Shown: piece by piece, positions 45,431 through 55,310 of the stretch
How the letters are laid out: each line of letters starts with the position of its first letter
Numbering within the stretch: the first letter of the stretch is position 1
Source: Kineothrix sp. MB12-C1
Lineage (GTDB): Bacteria > Bacillota > Clostridia > Lachnospirales > Lachnospiraceae
Length of the DNA: 64,000 nt
Direction: 5' to 3'
NCBI RefSeq assembly: GCF_030863805.1
Contig: NZ_CP132957.1
Coordinates: forward strand, 3,844,001-3,908,000
The notes under the pieces: generated by a model
The model's input: the letters and a program-made list of their open reading frames with translations, nothing else
The model's database searches: none
Told to the model about the DNA's origin: nothing
Program-made: the position numbers and the translations under genes

Positions 45431-46135
45431 ATGGCGAATATACTCGTATGTGACGATGACAAAGAAATTGTGGATGCAATTGAAATATACCTGCTTCAGG
45501 AAGGTTATCAGGTATTGAAGGCCTATGATGGAGAGCAGGCAATCCATATGTTGAGAGAGCATAACGTTCATTTGCTCATTATTGATATTATGATGCCGAA
45601 GCTGGATGGTATTCATGCGACTTTGAAGATAAGGGAATATAACAGCCTTCCCATCATTATTTTATCTGCAAAATCAGAGGATGCAGACAAGATCCTTGGG
45701 CTCAATATCGGTGCGGATGACTATGTTACAAAGCCTTTTAACCCGTTGGAACTTGTGGCAAGAGTGAAGTCTAACCTGCGCCGCTATACTACACTCGGTA
45801 ATTTAAATAAAGAAAATAATGAGCTGTTTCGTGCAGGTGGCCTATGTATTAACGACGATACGAAAGAAGTGACGGTGGATGGGGAAATCGTGAAACTGAC
45901 CCCCATAGAATACAATATTTTGCTGCTTCTTGTAAAAAATCAGGGCAGGGTATTTTCGATCGACCAGATTTATGAAAGTATATGGAATGAAGAGGCGATA
46001 GGTGCGGATAACACAGTGGCTGTCCATATCAGACATATCCGGGAAAAAATAGAAATCAATCCGAAGGAACCCCGCTATCTGAAAGTAGTATGGGGCGTCG
46101 GATATAAAGTCGAGAAGCAGTCAGATGGATTATGA
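45431..46135 (+). CDS. OmpR/PhoB-type response regulator
   Basis: 234 aa. Receiver domain with the acidic pair DDD (8-10), phospho-acceptor Asp52 in LLIIDIMMPKLDG and KPF switch Lys (TKPFNPLEL). C-terminal winged-helix DNA-binding domain (about 135-230) with TPIEYNILLLLVKNQGRVFS. It overlaps the kinase gene by 11 nt, so the two are a pair. Target genes are not evident. Confidence 0.95.
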   Translation: MANILVCDDDKEIVDAIEIYLLQEGYQVLKAYDGEQAIHMLREHNVHLLIIDIMMPKLDGIHATLKIREYNSLPIIILSAKSEDADKILGLNIGADDYVTKPFNPLELVARVKSNLRRYTTLGNLNKENNELFRAGGLCINDDTKEVTVDGEIVKLTPIEYNILLLLVKNQGRVFSIDQIYESIWNEEAIGADNTVAVHIRHIREKIEINPKEPRYLKVVWGVGYKVEKQSDGL

Positions 46136-48659
46136 GAAAGGTATGGTTGTTCGAATGAAAAAAAGGATACCGGGAAAAAAGTTAAAAGGTTTTCTCCATA
46201 TATTACAACATATTCTGATTGTCTTGGCAGCGGTTGTTATCTTAATTGTTATGACAGGATCGAGCGTTATGATAAAGGGTGTGGATGGCAATTACAGCTA
46301 CAGTATGGATGCGGATGAAAAGGGAAATGTATACGAAGAATCCTTTTTATTCAATCATATCTTCGGCAGGGGAATTGCGGATGTGGCACGTATGGTTGCC
46401 GTTCGAAGCCAGATGGAAACGGAAGGCAAGTTTGATGGGAAGAAGCCGATCGATGTGGCTACTTTTTTCTATCGATTCGAAGGTGTTCCGAGTCAATATA
46501 TTACAGCGAAATACCATCTGGAAGATTTGATTAAGTGGGGGCAGTATGGAGTAGAGAAGAGTGAGGAATGGCTTACCGGTCAGGAAGCAGATCAATTCTT
46601 GAACCGAATGACTACTTATACTCATATTAATGACAACAGAGGAGATCTCCAGGGGCATATTATTACGCCTTTTAATTCTAATATCGAAGAGAACACAGAG
46701 GTATACAGCGTGTCGGCCAATGGATTGGAGGATAGTGAATCCTTCTACAGAGATGATGTTATGGCAACAATTCTTATGAATCGCTATAAGACGACAGAAG
46801 GGAAGAATATCGAAGAGTATACCGGTACATGGAACGATTATTATGAACTGTGTGAATATGTGGAAGCGACAGCAATCGGTCTTAAGGATAATTATGAGGA
46901 ATATTTAAAATATAAAGAATTCTATGATTTGAAGAATTCTAATCTCAGATATTATATTATCAAGACCATTGGAGAGCGGCAGGAAATTTATACGAATCTG
47001 GAAGTCTCCGGGTTGTCGGAAAAGGCAGTGACGGAAGAGTTCAAACGATATGGAAAATATCTTTATTTCAACCCGGCTGATATGAAATATACGACGGACA
47101 CCCTTGTCAAAGAAGAGACCGTACGCCATATATTCAACTCTTACGAATACGCCTATCCTGAAACGATAAAAGTATGGGTCGGTGTGGATGTTTCCTATCC
47201 GGCTTCGGATGTCTATACGCAGGGGATGAGTGGATATGCAAGTTATATTCCATACTATTGGCAGTTGATTGGACTTGCCGCAGCAGCTCTTTTGCTTTAT
47301 CTTCTTTTATTCCTTTATCTAACAGTGGTGGAAGGCCGGGAGAGAGACGAAGAGGGGAATCTGACCATCCGTCTGCAGAAGATAGATTTATTGCCGACAG
47401 AGCTTTCAGTAATTGGAACGACCGTTTTAATCGGGGGTATTATTATAGCTCTTACCTATGTGTATGATTCTATGTCCTTCGAATATTATTATACGACGTG
47501 GTTTAAGGTGGCAGCAGGCGCCATAGTCCTTATTTGTGAGCTTCTGTTCGCAGAGTTTTATTATAGTATGGTACGTAGGCTGAAAGCGGATAATCTCTGG
47601 AAGGAAAGTCTTACCTGCAAAGGAATAAGGACAGGAAGAAAAGCCGTATGGAACGTATATGACAATGGAACCGTTATTATGAAAACATGGGTTCCTTATA
47701 TCGTTTTTCTTTTGCTGAACCTTGGGCTCGTTCTTCTGGGACTGAAAGGAATTATTATTGCATGTATGATAGACATTGCTTTTGGGACACTTATTTATCT
47801 CAATGCGAAGAATAGACAGCATATTGTGATGGCCATTGAGAAGATAAGGGAAGGTGATTTATCGTTTAAGGTGAAGGAAGAGGGGCTCCATGGAGACAAT
47901 CTTGTGTTAGCTCAGGCGGTGAATAACATCGGAGAGGGTATACGGACGGCCGTTGAGACGAGTATGAAGGATGAACGGCTGAAAGCAGATTTGATTACAA
48001 ATGTATCTCATGATATTAAGACTCCCCTTACTTCCATTATCAATTATGTGGATCTGATCAGACGGGAGAATATAGAAAATGAAAAGGTGAAGGGATATGT
48101 GGAAGTTCTGGATGCCAAATCCCAAAGGTTAAAGCAACTGACCGATGATTTGGTGGAAGCTTCGAAGATTTCTTCCGGGAATATTTCTTTGGAATGGGAG
48201 AAAATTAACCTGATAGAACTGGTGAACCAGACAATAGGTGAATTTTCTGATAAATTCAAGCAAAAAGGTCTGACCCCCATCTTAAATACACCTGGCAATA
48301 CGATGTACATCGAAGCGGATAGCCGCCGGATATGGCGTGTGGTGGAAAATTTATTGAATAATATTTTCAAGTATGCGTTAGAAGGTACTCGTATTTATAT
48401 GGACATAACGGAAAAAGTGGGAGAAGACGGCAAGAAATATGTAGAATTTGCTATTAAGAATATTTCTGCACAGCCCTTGAATGTAAATGCCGACGAGCTG
48501 ACCGAGCGGTTTATACGCGGAGACGTAGCAAGAAGCACGGAAGGAAGCGGTCTTGGCTTATCTATAGCGAAGAATCTGACGCAGGCTCAGAATGGAAGAT
48601 TTGAAATTCAATTGGATGGTGATCTATTCAAGGTCATTTTAACTTTTCCTTTGTTATAA
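46125..48659 (+). CDS. Large sensor histidine kinase
   Basis: 844 aa, long for this class; later starts at 46143 or 46155 are possible. A first membrane helix (about 24-45) is followed by about 330 extracytoplasmic residues and then a set of four or five membrane helices (about 380-560). HAMP-like segment, then the H-box NVSHDIKTPLTSIINYVD (His about 628). ATPase part has the N-box RIWRVVENLLNNIFKYA and G-box GSGLGLSIAKNL. The signal sensed by the extracytoplasmic part is unknown. Confidence 0.92.
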   Translation: MDYEKGMVVRMKKRIPGKKLKGFLHILQHILIVLAAVVILIVMTGSSVMIKGVDGNYSYSMDADEKGNVYEESFLFNHIFGRGIADVARMVAVRSQMETEGKFDGKKPIDVATFFYRFEGVPSQYITAKYHLEDLIKWGQYGVEKSEEWLTGQEADQFLNRMTTYTHINDNRGDLQGHIITPFNSNIEENTEVYSVSANGLEDSESFYRDDVMATILMNRYKTTEGKNIEEYTGTWNDYYELCEYVEATAIGLKDNYEEYLKYKEFYDLKNSNLRYYIIKTIGERQEIYTNLEVSGLSEKAVTEEFKRYGKYLYFNPADMKYTTDTLVKEETVRHIFNSYEYAYPETIKVWVGVDVSYPASDVYTQGMSGYASYIPYYWQLIGLAAAALLLYLLLFLYLTVVEGRERDEEGNLTIRLQKIDLLPTELSVIGTTVLIGGIIIALTYVYDSMSFEYYYTTWFKVAAGAIVLICELLFAEFYYSMVRRLKADNLWKESLTCKGIRTGRKAVWNVYDNGTVIMKTWVPYIVFLLLNLGLVLLGLKGIIIACMIDIAFGTLIYLNAKNRQHIVMAIEKIREGDLSFKVKEEGLHGDNLVLAQAVNNIGEGIRTAVETSMKDERLKADLITNVSHDIKTPLTSIINYVDLIRRENIENEKVKGYVEVLDAKSQRLKQLTDDLVEASKISSGNISLEWEKINLIELVNQTIGEFSDKFKQKGLTPILNTPGNTMYIEADSRRIWRVVENLLNNIFKYALEGTRIYMDITEKVGEDGKKYVEFAIKNISAQPLNVNADELTERFIRGDVARSTEGSGLGLSIAKNLTQAQNGRFEIQLDGDLFKVILTFPLL

Positions 48660-48662
48660 AAG

Positions 48663-48708
48663 AAAAACCGTAGCTTTAAGATAATAATTCTTAGAGCTAC
48701 GGTTTTTT
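48663..48708. terminator. Bidirectional terminator between kinase and prs
   Basis: AAAACCGTAGCT/AGCTACGGTTTT stem, extended by TTAAG/CTTA (one unpaired base), flanked by A-run on the left and T-run on the right, so it can serve both converging genes. Confidence 0.85.
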
Positions 48709-48714
48709 ATAAGA

Positions 48715-49905
48715 TTATTCTAAAAATATATCTTCACGGTTATTATATTTGGAGAGCACTTCGTGAATCTTTTCTGTCGGAGTGTGTACATTAGACATAG
48801 AAGAGTCGTGATTCATGAAATCGATGATAGATGCCAGGAACTTACTCATATCCGCTTCCACATAATAAGGACGTTCCTTAAGCTCCGGAATCTGGTAAGT
48901 AAGGTTAGTAGTAACCACTCGGTCGAAATAGCATTTCTCATAGGCTTCATCGAAAGCCTGTAGGCCATCGGTGAACAATCCGAAGGTACAACAGATGAAT
49001 ACTCGTTTGGCATTCATTTCCTTTAACTGTCGGGCAGTATCGATCATACTTCCGCCGGAGGAAATCATATCATCGATGATAATAACGTCTTTACCATCGA
49101 TATTCTCTCCCAGAAATTCATGAGCGACGATAGGATTCTTGCCATTGACAATGGTGGAGTAGTCACGACGCTTGTAGAACATACCGGTATCGATGCCGAG
49201 AACATTGGCGAAATATACAGCGCGGTCGAGAGCACCCTCATCAGGGCTTATAACGATCGTATGATATTTATCGATAATTAAATCTTCCTCGGTACGAAGC
49301 AGCGCCCGGATAAACTGATAAGGAGGAATAAAGTTATCGAAGCCGGACAAGGGAGCAGCATTTTGCACTCGGGGATCATGAGCGTCGAAGGTAAGAAAAT
49401 TAGATACTCCCATATCGGACAGTTCCTTGATCGCATAAGCGCAATCGAGAGATTCCCGGCCTGTCCTTTTGTGCTGTCTGCCTTCATAAAGAAAGGGCAT
49501 GATAACATTGATTCGGCGGGCTTTTCCATTCGCAGCGGAAATAAGTCTTTTTAAATCCTGATAATGATCATCGGGAGACTTATGATTGATATATCCATTC
49601 ATTCTATAGGTAATACTATGATTGCAGACGTCTGTCATAATAAACAAATCTTTGCCTCGGATGGAATCGCTCAAGACAGCCTTGCCTTCGCCTGTGCCAA
49701 AACGAGGGCAGATGGCGCTGGCCAAATAATTATCCTCTACATATCCTTGAAAAGCGGGATCAGTTTTTGCGATATTATTTACACTTTGACGAAATTCCAC
49801 GAGATAGCGGTTAACCTGGTTGGCGAGTGGGGCAGCAGAATCCGCCGCCAGAATTTTTAAAGGAGCGACCGGAATGGCCGCTTCTAGTTCACTTAAGTTA
49901 GGCAT
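48715..49905 (-). CDS. prs: Ribose-phosphate pyrophosphokinase
   Basis: 396 aa from the ATG at 49905, which has GGAGG 5 nt upstream. Makes PRPP for nucleotide, His and Trp synthesis. It is longer than the classical 310-320 aa form, with extra N-terminal and inserted segments. Visible features: ICPRFGTGEGKAVL, MPFLYEGRQHKR (ATP loop region), FDAHDPRVQNAAP (metal-binding His/Asp) and the PRPP loop VIIIDDMISSGGSM (about 275-290). Confidence 0.93.
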   Translation of the reverse strand: MPNLSELEAAIPVAPLKILAADSAAPLANQVNRYLVEFRQSVNNIAKTDPAFQGYVEDNYLASAICPRFGTGEGKAVLSDSIRGKDLFIMTDVCNHSITYRMNGYINHKSPDDHYQDLKRLISAANGKARRINVIMPFLYEGRQHKRTGRESLDCAYAIKELSDMGVSNFLTFDAHDPRVQNAAPLSGFDNFIPPYQFIRALLRTEEDLIIDKYHTIVISPDEGALDRAVYFANVLGIDTGMFYKRRDYSTIVNGKNPIVAHEFLGENIDGKDVIIIDDMISSGGSMIDTARQLKEMNAKRVFICCTFGLFTDGLQAFDEAYEKCYFDRVVTTNLTYQIPELKERPYYVEADMSKFLASIIDFMNHDSSMSNVHTPTEKIHEVLSKYNNREDIFLE

Positions 49906-49948
49906 GATGACCTCCAATTGTACTTTGATAAAAATAATCCTACCCTAT

Positions 49949-49977
49949 TTTATAGCATTACGGTAGTGACACGTCAA
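49949..49977 (-). promoter_or_regulatory. Promoter of prs
   Basis: On the minus strand TTGACG, 17-nt spacer, TATAAA; leader of about 35 nt. Confidence 0.75.
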
Positions 49978-50037
49978 GGAAATTCTAGTAGAATAAAAGA
50001 TAAAGGTTGCTATTCAGCCATCGAAGGAGTAGAGAGG

Positions 50038-51366
50038 ATGAAAGAAAATAAACATATAGTAAAGAGCGTTCTTGCAGGAAGTATTGCACAGGAATTGGAG
50101 ATAGAGCCGGGGGACGAGTTGCTTGAAATAAATGGAGAGAAGATTACGGATATCTTCGATTATCAATATCTCATCCAGGATGAGTATATCGAAGTGCTTG
50201 TGAAGAAGTTAAGCGGAGAGGAATGGCTGCTTGAAATCGATAAGGAATATGAAGAAGAACTTGGCGTTGAATTCGAGAATGGATTGATGGATGATTACCG
50301 GTCTTGTACCAATAAGTGTATCTTCTGTTTTATCGATCAGATGCCCGAAGGAATGAGAGAGACCTTATATTTCAAAGATGATGATTCCCGGCTTTCTTTT
50401 TTACAAGGTAATTATGTGACATTGACGAATATGTCGGAGCACGATATAGATAGAATTATCAAATATCACCTGTCACCGATCAATATCTCCTTCCAGACGA
50501 CGAATCCGGAGCTTCGATGCAAGATGCTCCATAATCGTTTTGCGGGAGAAGCGCTTAAGAAGGTGGATATTCTCTATGAAGCAGGGATTACGATGAATGG
50601 TCAAATCGTTCTGTGTAAAGGGGTGAATGACAGGCAGGAGCTGGAGAGAAGCATTTCTGACTTGACGAAGTATCTGCCTTATTTGGAAAGTGTATCCATT
50701 GTACCGGTTGGACTTTCCAAATTCAGAGATGGACTATTCCCCTTGGAACCGTTCACAAAAGAGGATGCGCGGGAAGTAATTGAACTGGTGCGTAAATGGC
50801 AGGATAAAATATATCCCGAGTATGGCTTTCACTTCATTCATGCCAGCGATGAATGGTACATTCTGGCAGAGGAGGATTTGCCGCAAGTACCATGTTATGA
50901 TGGTTATCTGCAACTGGAAAATGGTGTGGGAATGCTGCGGCTTCTTTTGACAGAATTCTATGAAGCGCTGGATGAAGAGAGACGCAAAGGAATAAACAGA
51001 GATAAGAAGCAAAAAATATCATTAGCTACAGGGCTTTTGGCATATCCTTACATTAAGGAAATGGCAGCAGCAGTAGTCGATCTTTATCCCAATCTGACGG
51101 CTAACGTATATCCGATTACAAATGAGTTCTTTGGAGAAAGAATAACCGTTTCCGGCCTTTTGACGGGGCAGGATATTAGCCGGCAATTAGCAGGGAAGGA
51201 ACTGGGGGAGAGACTGCTTTTGCCACAGAATGTTTTGCGGAGCGGTGAAACTGTATTTTTAGATGATATGACGGTGGCGGACTTGGAAAAGGCTTTACAA
51301 GTAAAGGTAGATATTGTAAAATCAAGCGGACGCGATTTAATAGATACTATAATTAAAGTGAGTTAG
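50038..51366 (+). CDS. DUF512 radical-SAM protein with N-terminal PDZ-like domain
   Basis: 442 aa from ATG 50038, which has AAGGAG upstream. The PDZ-like N-terminus reads IVKSVLAGSIAQELEIEPGDELLEING (part: AQELEIEPGDELLEING). A Cys cluster CTNKCIFCFIDQ (about residues 86-97; CxxxCxxC) marks a radical-SAM iron-sulfur site. The C-terminal DUF512 domain includes VPVGLSKFRDGL and ATGLLAYPYI. Often next to der in Clostridia; the reaction is unknown. Confidence 0.88.
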   Translation: MKENKHIVKSVLAGSIAQELEIEPGDELLEINGEKITDIFDYQYLIQDEYIEVLVKKLSGEEWLLEIDKEYEEELGVEFENGLMDDYRSCTNKCIFCFIDQMPEGMRETLYFKDDDSRLSFLQGNYVTLTNMSEHDIDRIIKYHLSPINISFQTTNPELRCKMLHNRFAGEALKKVDILYEAGITMNGQIVLCKGVNDRQELERSISDLTKYLPYLESVSIVPVGLSKFRDGLFPLEPFTKEDAREVIELVRKWQDKIYPEYGFHFIHASDEWYILAEEDLPQVPCYDGYLQLENGVGMLRLLLTEFYEALDEERRKGINRDKKQKISLATGLLAYPYIKEMAAAVVDLYPNLTANVYPITNEFFGERITVSGLLTGQDISRQLAGKELGERLLLPQNVLRSGETVFLDDMTVADLEKALQVKVDIVKSSGRDLIDTIIKVS

Positions 51367-51378
51367 AACGGAGTAAGA

Positions 51379-52716
51379 ATGGGAAAGAGAAAAACCAAAC
51401 CGATCGTAGCGGTGGTAGGACGGCCGAATGTAGGAAAGTCTACGCTGTTTAATGCATTGGCAGGAGAGATGATATCAATTGTAAAAGATACACCGGGCAT
51501 TACCCGGGACAGAATATATGCAGATGTGTCATGGCTGGACATGTCATTTACTTTGATCGATACAGGCGGTATTGAGCCGGACAGTAAGGACATTATTTTA
51601 TCCCAAATGAGAGAGCAGGCGCAGATCGCTATCGATACTGCCGATGTGATCCTTTTTATGGTGGATGTAAGACAAGGACTTGTAGATGCGGATTCTAAGG
51701 TGGCGGATATGTTGCGTCGTTCTCAGAAGCCGGTAATTCTTGTCGTGAATAAAGTAGATCATGTGAATAAGTATATGGCAGATGTATACGAGTTCTATAA
51801 TTTGGGAATCGGCGATCCCCATCCTATTTCTGCGGCAAATCGTACAGGAATCGGCGATATGCTCGATGTAGTAACTTCTTATTTCGACAAGACAGCGTCG
51901 GAGGAAGAAGAGGATGAACGTATTAAGATAGCAATTATCGGAAAGCCTAATGTGGGAAAATCTTCTATTATTAATAGACTAATAGGCGAGAACCGTCTAA
52001 TTGTGTCGGATATCGCAGGAACGACACGGGATGCCATCGATACAGATATTCGATATAACGGCAAAGATTATGTTTTTATCGATACTGCAGGACTTCGAAG
52101 AAAAAACAAAATAAAAGAAGAATTGGAACGTTACATGATCGTTCGTACGGTCAGCGCGGTAGAACGTGCGGATATTGCCGTACTTGTTATCGATGCAGAG
52201 GAAGGCGTTACAGAGCAGGATGCGAAGATTGTAGGTATTGCCCACGAGAGGGGAAAAGCAATTATCATCGCTGTAAACAAATGGGATGTGATTGAGAAGG
52301 ATAATAAGACAGTCAATAAATTCTCCAATAAGGTAAGAGAGGTCTTGTCCTTTATCCCGTATGCAGAAATTATCTTTATTTCAGCGGTAACAGGGCAGAG
52401 ACTTCCTAAACTATATGAGATGATAGATATTGTGAATGAAAATCATTCTCTTCGTGTATCTACTGGTGTATTGAACGAAATTATGTCGGAAGCCGTGGCA
52501 TTGCAACAGCCGCCATCGGATAAAGGAAAGCGCTTGCGCTTGTATTATATTACCCAGGTATCGGTAAAGCCTCCTACTTTCGTGATCTTTGTAAATGATA
52601 AGGAATTGATGCATTTTTCCTATACGCGTTATATTGAGAATAAAATAAGGGAAGCATTTGGCTTTAAAGGCACTCCCTTAAAGTTTATTATTCGGGAAAG
52701 AAAGGAAAAAGAATAA
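51379..52716 (+). CDS. der: Ribosome-associated GTPase Der
   Basis: 445 aa. Two tandem GTPase domains: GRPNVGKSTLFN (about 15) with DTGGIEP and NKVD, and GKPNVGKSSIINRLIG (about 190) with DTAGLRRK and NKWD. C-terminal KH-like domain (about 355-440). Required for 50S assembly. Confidence 0.98.
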   Translation: MGKRKTKPIVAVVGRPNVGKSTLFNALAGEMISIVKDTPGITRDRIYADVSWLDMSFTLIDTGGIEPDSKDIILSQMREQAQIAIDTADVILFMVDVRQGLVDADSKVADMLRRSQKPVILVVNKVDHVNKYMADVYEFYNLGIGDPHPISAANRTGIGDMLDVVTSYFDKTASEEEEDERIKIAIIGKPNVGKSSIINRLIGENRLIVSDIAGTTRDAIDTDIRYNGKDYVFIDTAGLRRKNKIKEELERYMIVRTVSAVERADIAVLVIDAEEGVTEQDAKIVGIAHERGKAIIIAVNKWDVIEKDNKTVNKFSNKVREVLSFIPYAEIIFISAVTGQRLPKLYEMIDIVNENHSLRVSTGVLNEIMSEAVALQQPPSDKGKRLRLYYITQVSVKPPTFVIFVNDKELMHFSYTRYIENKIREAFGFKGTPLKFIIRERKEKE

Positions 52717-52717
52717 A

Positions 52718-53368
52718 GTGGAACGTATTATATGTTTGGCAATCGGATATGCGCTGGGGCTATTTCAAACAGCTTATATTTACGGTAAGTTAAAGGGAAT
52801 CGATATCAGACAGCATGGCAGCGGGAATGCGGGAACGACCAATACACTAAGGGTACTTGGAACGAAGGCAGGTTTGATTGTTTTTGCCGGCGATGTATTG
52901 AAGTGTATTGTTGCTGTAATGATTTGCACCCTTTTATTTGAGAAGGCTTATCCGGATATGACTTATCTTCTTAAAATGTATGCGGCAGCAGGAGCTATAC
53001 TTGGACATAACTTTCCTTTTTACTTGAATTTTAAAGGGGGTAAGGGCATTGCGGCTACAGCAGGCTTAATTTTATCCTTTCATCCCAACTTTTTAGTGGT
53101 AGGTGTTGTTATGTTCTTCGGTGCCTTTTTGCTGACCCATTATGTATCCTTGGGATCTTTGCTTGTTTATGCGGCATTTATGACTCAGATTGTAGTATCG
53201 GGACAGCTCGGATTATTCGGTGAGATGAGCCAGTCGCTGCTTCTGGAAATGTATGCGATTGCTTTATTTTTGACAGCAATGGCATACTATAAGCACAGAG
53301 AGAATATCGTGCGTCTGCTCAAAGGGGAAGAAAGAAAAACCTATCTGTTTAAAAAGGTGAAGTCATAG
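52718..53368 (+). CDS. plsY: Glycerol-3-phosphate acyltransferase PlsY
   Basis: 216 aa, GTG start at 52718 one base after the der stop. Five membrane segments; catalytic-loop motifs GSGNAGTTNTLRVLGTKAG (about 34-52), GHNFPFYLNFKGGKGIA (about 97-113) and the third loop near YKHRENIVRLLKG. Uses the acyl phosphate made by PlsX. followed by gpsA, which supplies glycerol-3-phosphate. Confidence 0.97.
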   Translation: MERIICLAIGYALGLFQTAYIYGKLKGIDIRQHGSGNAGTTNTLRVLGTKAGLIVFAGDVLKCIVAVMICTLLFEKAYPDMTYLLKMYAAAGAILGHNFPFYLNFKGGKGIAATAGLILSFHPNFLVVGVVMFFGAFLLTHYVSLGSLLVYAAFMTQIVVSGQLGLFGEMSQSLLLEMYAIALFLTAMAYYKHRENIVRLLKGEERKTYLFKKVKS

Positions 53369-53386
53369 CAGAAATATTGAAAAAAT

Positions 53387-53413
53387 GTAACTGTGAGGAT
53401 ACTGAACAGTTAC
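53387..53413. repeat. Palindromic repeat copy upstream of gpsA
   Basis: GTAACTGT and ACAGTTAC arms around GAGGATACTGA; ends 28 nt before the gpsA start. Compare 34086, 44300 and 62569. Confidence 0.65.
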
Positions 53414-53440
53414 AAAAAAATAATGTTTGGAGGTAAAGAA

Positions 53441-54454
53441 ATGGCGAATGTAAGTATTATTGGTGCCGGAAGTTGGGGAACGGCTTTAGCAGCATTGCTT
53501 CATAAAAACGGACATAAGGTTACTGTATGGTCGATTGTGGAATCAGAAGTTGAGATGCTGAATAGGGAAAGAGAACATAAGGATAAGCTCCCGGGTGTGA
53601 AACTGCCGGAGGATATGATATTTACCACAGATCTTGCAGAGGCGGTAAAAGGGAAAGATGTACTCGTTCTTGCGGTACCTTCGCCTTATACGAGAAGCAC
53701 CTCACACATGTTAAAAGAATATGTGGAAGAAGGGCAGATTATCGTCAATGTAGCAAAAGGGATCGAAGAGGATACCCTTCTTACCTTATCCCAGATTATC
53801 GAAGAAGAGATTCCGCAGGCTTGTGTCTGCGTACTTTCCGGTCCCTCTCATGCAGAGGAGGTCGGCAAGGGAATCCCTACCACGATTGTTGTTGGCTCTC
53901 ATAAGAAGGAAACAGCGGAATATTTACAGAACCTATTTATGAATGAGGTGTTCCGTGTATATATTAGTCCGGATGTACTCGGCATTGAGCTTGGAGCTGC
54001 GTTAAAGAATGTAGTGGCTCTTGCAGCAGGTATTGCAGATGGACTTGGATATGGAGATAATACGAAGGCGGCTCTTATTACGAGAGGAATTACAGAAATC
54101 TCCAGACTTGGTATTGCTATGGGCGGCCGCTTTGAGACTTTCAGCGGTCTGACAGGAATCGGCGATTTGATTGTTACTTGTGCATCCATGCATTCGAGAA
54201 ATAGAAGAGCCGGTATTTTGATTGGAAAAGGATATACGATGGAAGAGGCTATGAAGGAAGTGAAGATGGTCGTTGAAGGCGTGTATTCTGCAAAAGCGGC
54301 TATAAGTCTTGCGAAGAAGTACGATGTACAGCTTCCGATTATCGAACAGGTCAATCAGGTATTATTTGAAGGAAAGCCGGCGGATGCTGCAGTAAAAGAG
54401 CTGATGATAAGAGATAAGAAGCTGGAAAACTCTTCGCTGGAAGGGTGGGCGTAG
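53441..54454 (+). CDS. gpsA: Glycerol-3-phosphate dehydrogenase (NAD(P)+)
   Basis: 337 aa from ATG 53441, with GGAGG 7 nt upstream. N-terminal Rossmann motif SIIGAGSWGTALA; VLAVPSPYTRS and NVAKGIE follow; catalytic Lys in GAALKNVVALAAG (about 190) and GLTGIGDLIVTCAS. Reduces dihydroxyacetone phosphate for phospholipid synthesis and functions with PlsY immediately upstream. Confidence 0.97.
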   Translation: MANVSIIGAGSWGTALAALLHKNGHKVTVWSIVESEVEMLNREREHKDKLPGVKLPEDMIFTTDLAEAVKGKDVLVLAVPSPYTRSTSHMLKEYVEEGQIIVNVAKGIEEDTLLTLSQIIEEEIPQACVCVLSGPSHAEEVGKGIPTTIVVGSHKKETAEYLQNLFMNEVFRVYISPDVLGIELGAALKNVVALAAGIADGLGYGDNTKAALITRGITEISRLGIAMGGRFETFSGLTGIGDLIVTCASMHSRNRRAGILIGKGYTMEEAMKEVKMVVEGVYSAKAAISLAKKYDVQLPIIEQVNQVLFEGKPADAAVKELMIRDKKLENSSLEGWA

Positions 54455-54457
54455 CAT

Positions 54458-55279
54458 ATGAGCGGACAGAACAAAGGATTTGCCGGCACTTCGGAATATG
54501 TAGCTTCCGAACAATTGATGGCGAGCGTAAATGTAGCGGTAGCGCTGCAAAAGCCACTGTTAATTAAAGGAGAGCCCGGAACCGGTAAGACGATGCTCGC
54601 AGAGGCGGTTGCGAAGTCGCTTGGGAAGAAATTAATTATATGGAATATTAAGTCTACGACAAAGGCACAGGATGGTTTATATGTATACGATACGATTCAG
54701 CGCCTTTATGATGGACAATTCGGGGAAGAAGGGGTAGATGATATTTCCCGTTATATCAAGCTCGGTAAGTTAGGAGAAGCCTTCGATAGCGAAGAACAAG
54801 TTGTTCTATTAATCGATGAAATCGATAAGGCGGATCTGGAGTTTCCTAATGATTTGTTATGGGAATTGGATCAAATGGAATTCTATATCCATGAGACGAA
54901 GAGAACGGTGAAAGCGAAACAACGGCCAATTGTTATTGTTACGTCCAACGCGGAGAAGGAATTGCCGGATGCCTTTTTAAGAAGATGTATCTTTCACTAT
55001 ATCGATTTCCCGGATGAAGAGTTAATGGAAGAAATCGTAAAAACACATTTCCCGGATATCGAAGATAACCTGTTAAAAAATGCGATGGAAGTATTCTATT
55101 GGGTTCGCTCCATTAGGGATGTCCGTAAAAAACCGAGTACCTCGGAGTTAATCGATTGGATCAATGCATTGCGTATCGGAGGTATTCCTTTGGATACCTT
55201 ACGAAATAAACTTCCGTTTCTCGGTGTGATCGTAAAGAAGGATGAGGATCTTGTTACTGTTAAGGAACGTGTGAATTAA
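54458..55279 (+). CDS. MoxR-type AAA+ ATPase
   Basis: 273 aa. Walker A GEPGTGKTML (about 36-45), Walker B VVLLIDEIDKAD (about 112-123), sensor 1 VIVTSNAEKELPDAF and arginine-finger region LRRCIFHYIDFP. MoxR ATPases act with VWA-domain proteins to activate enzymes or remodel complexes. Follows gpsA by 3 nt and precedes its VWA partner by 31 nt. The client is unknown. Confidence 0.9.
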   Translation: MSGQNKGFAGTSEYVASEQLMASVNVAVALQKPLLIKGEPGTGKTMLAEAVAKSLGKKLIIWNIKSTTKAQDGLYVYDTIQRLYDGQFGEEGVDDISRYIKLGKLGEAFDSEEQVVLLIDEIDKADLEFPNDLLWELDQMEFYIHETKRTVKAKQRPIVIVTSNAEKELPDAFLRRCIFHYIDFPDEELMEEIVKTHFPDIEDNLLKNAMEVFYWVRSIRDVRKKPSTSELIDWINALRIGGIPLDTLRNKLPFLGVIVKKDEDLVTVKERVN

Positions 55280-55310
55280 TGAGAGTATAAAGGATACATG
55301 AGGGACTGAT

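Noticed and set aside
45288-45518. Plus-strand frame of 76 aa before the response regulator
   Set aside because: It runs through the structured repeat element and into the regulator gene in another frame, with no SD.
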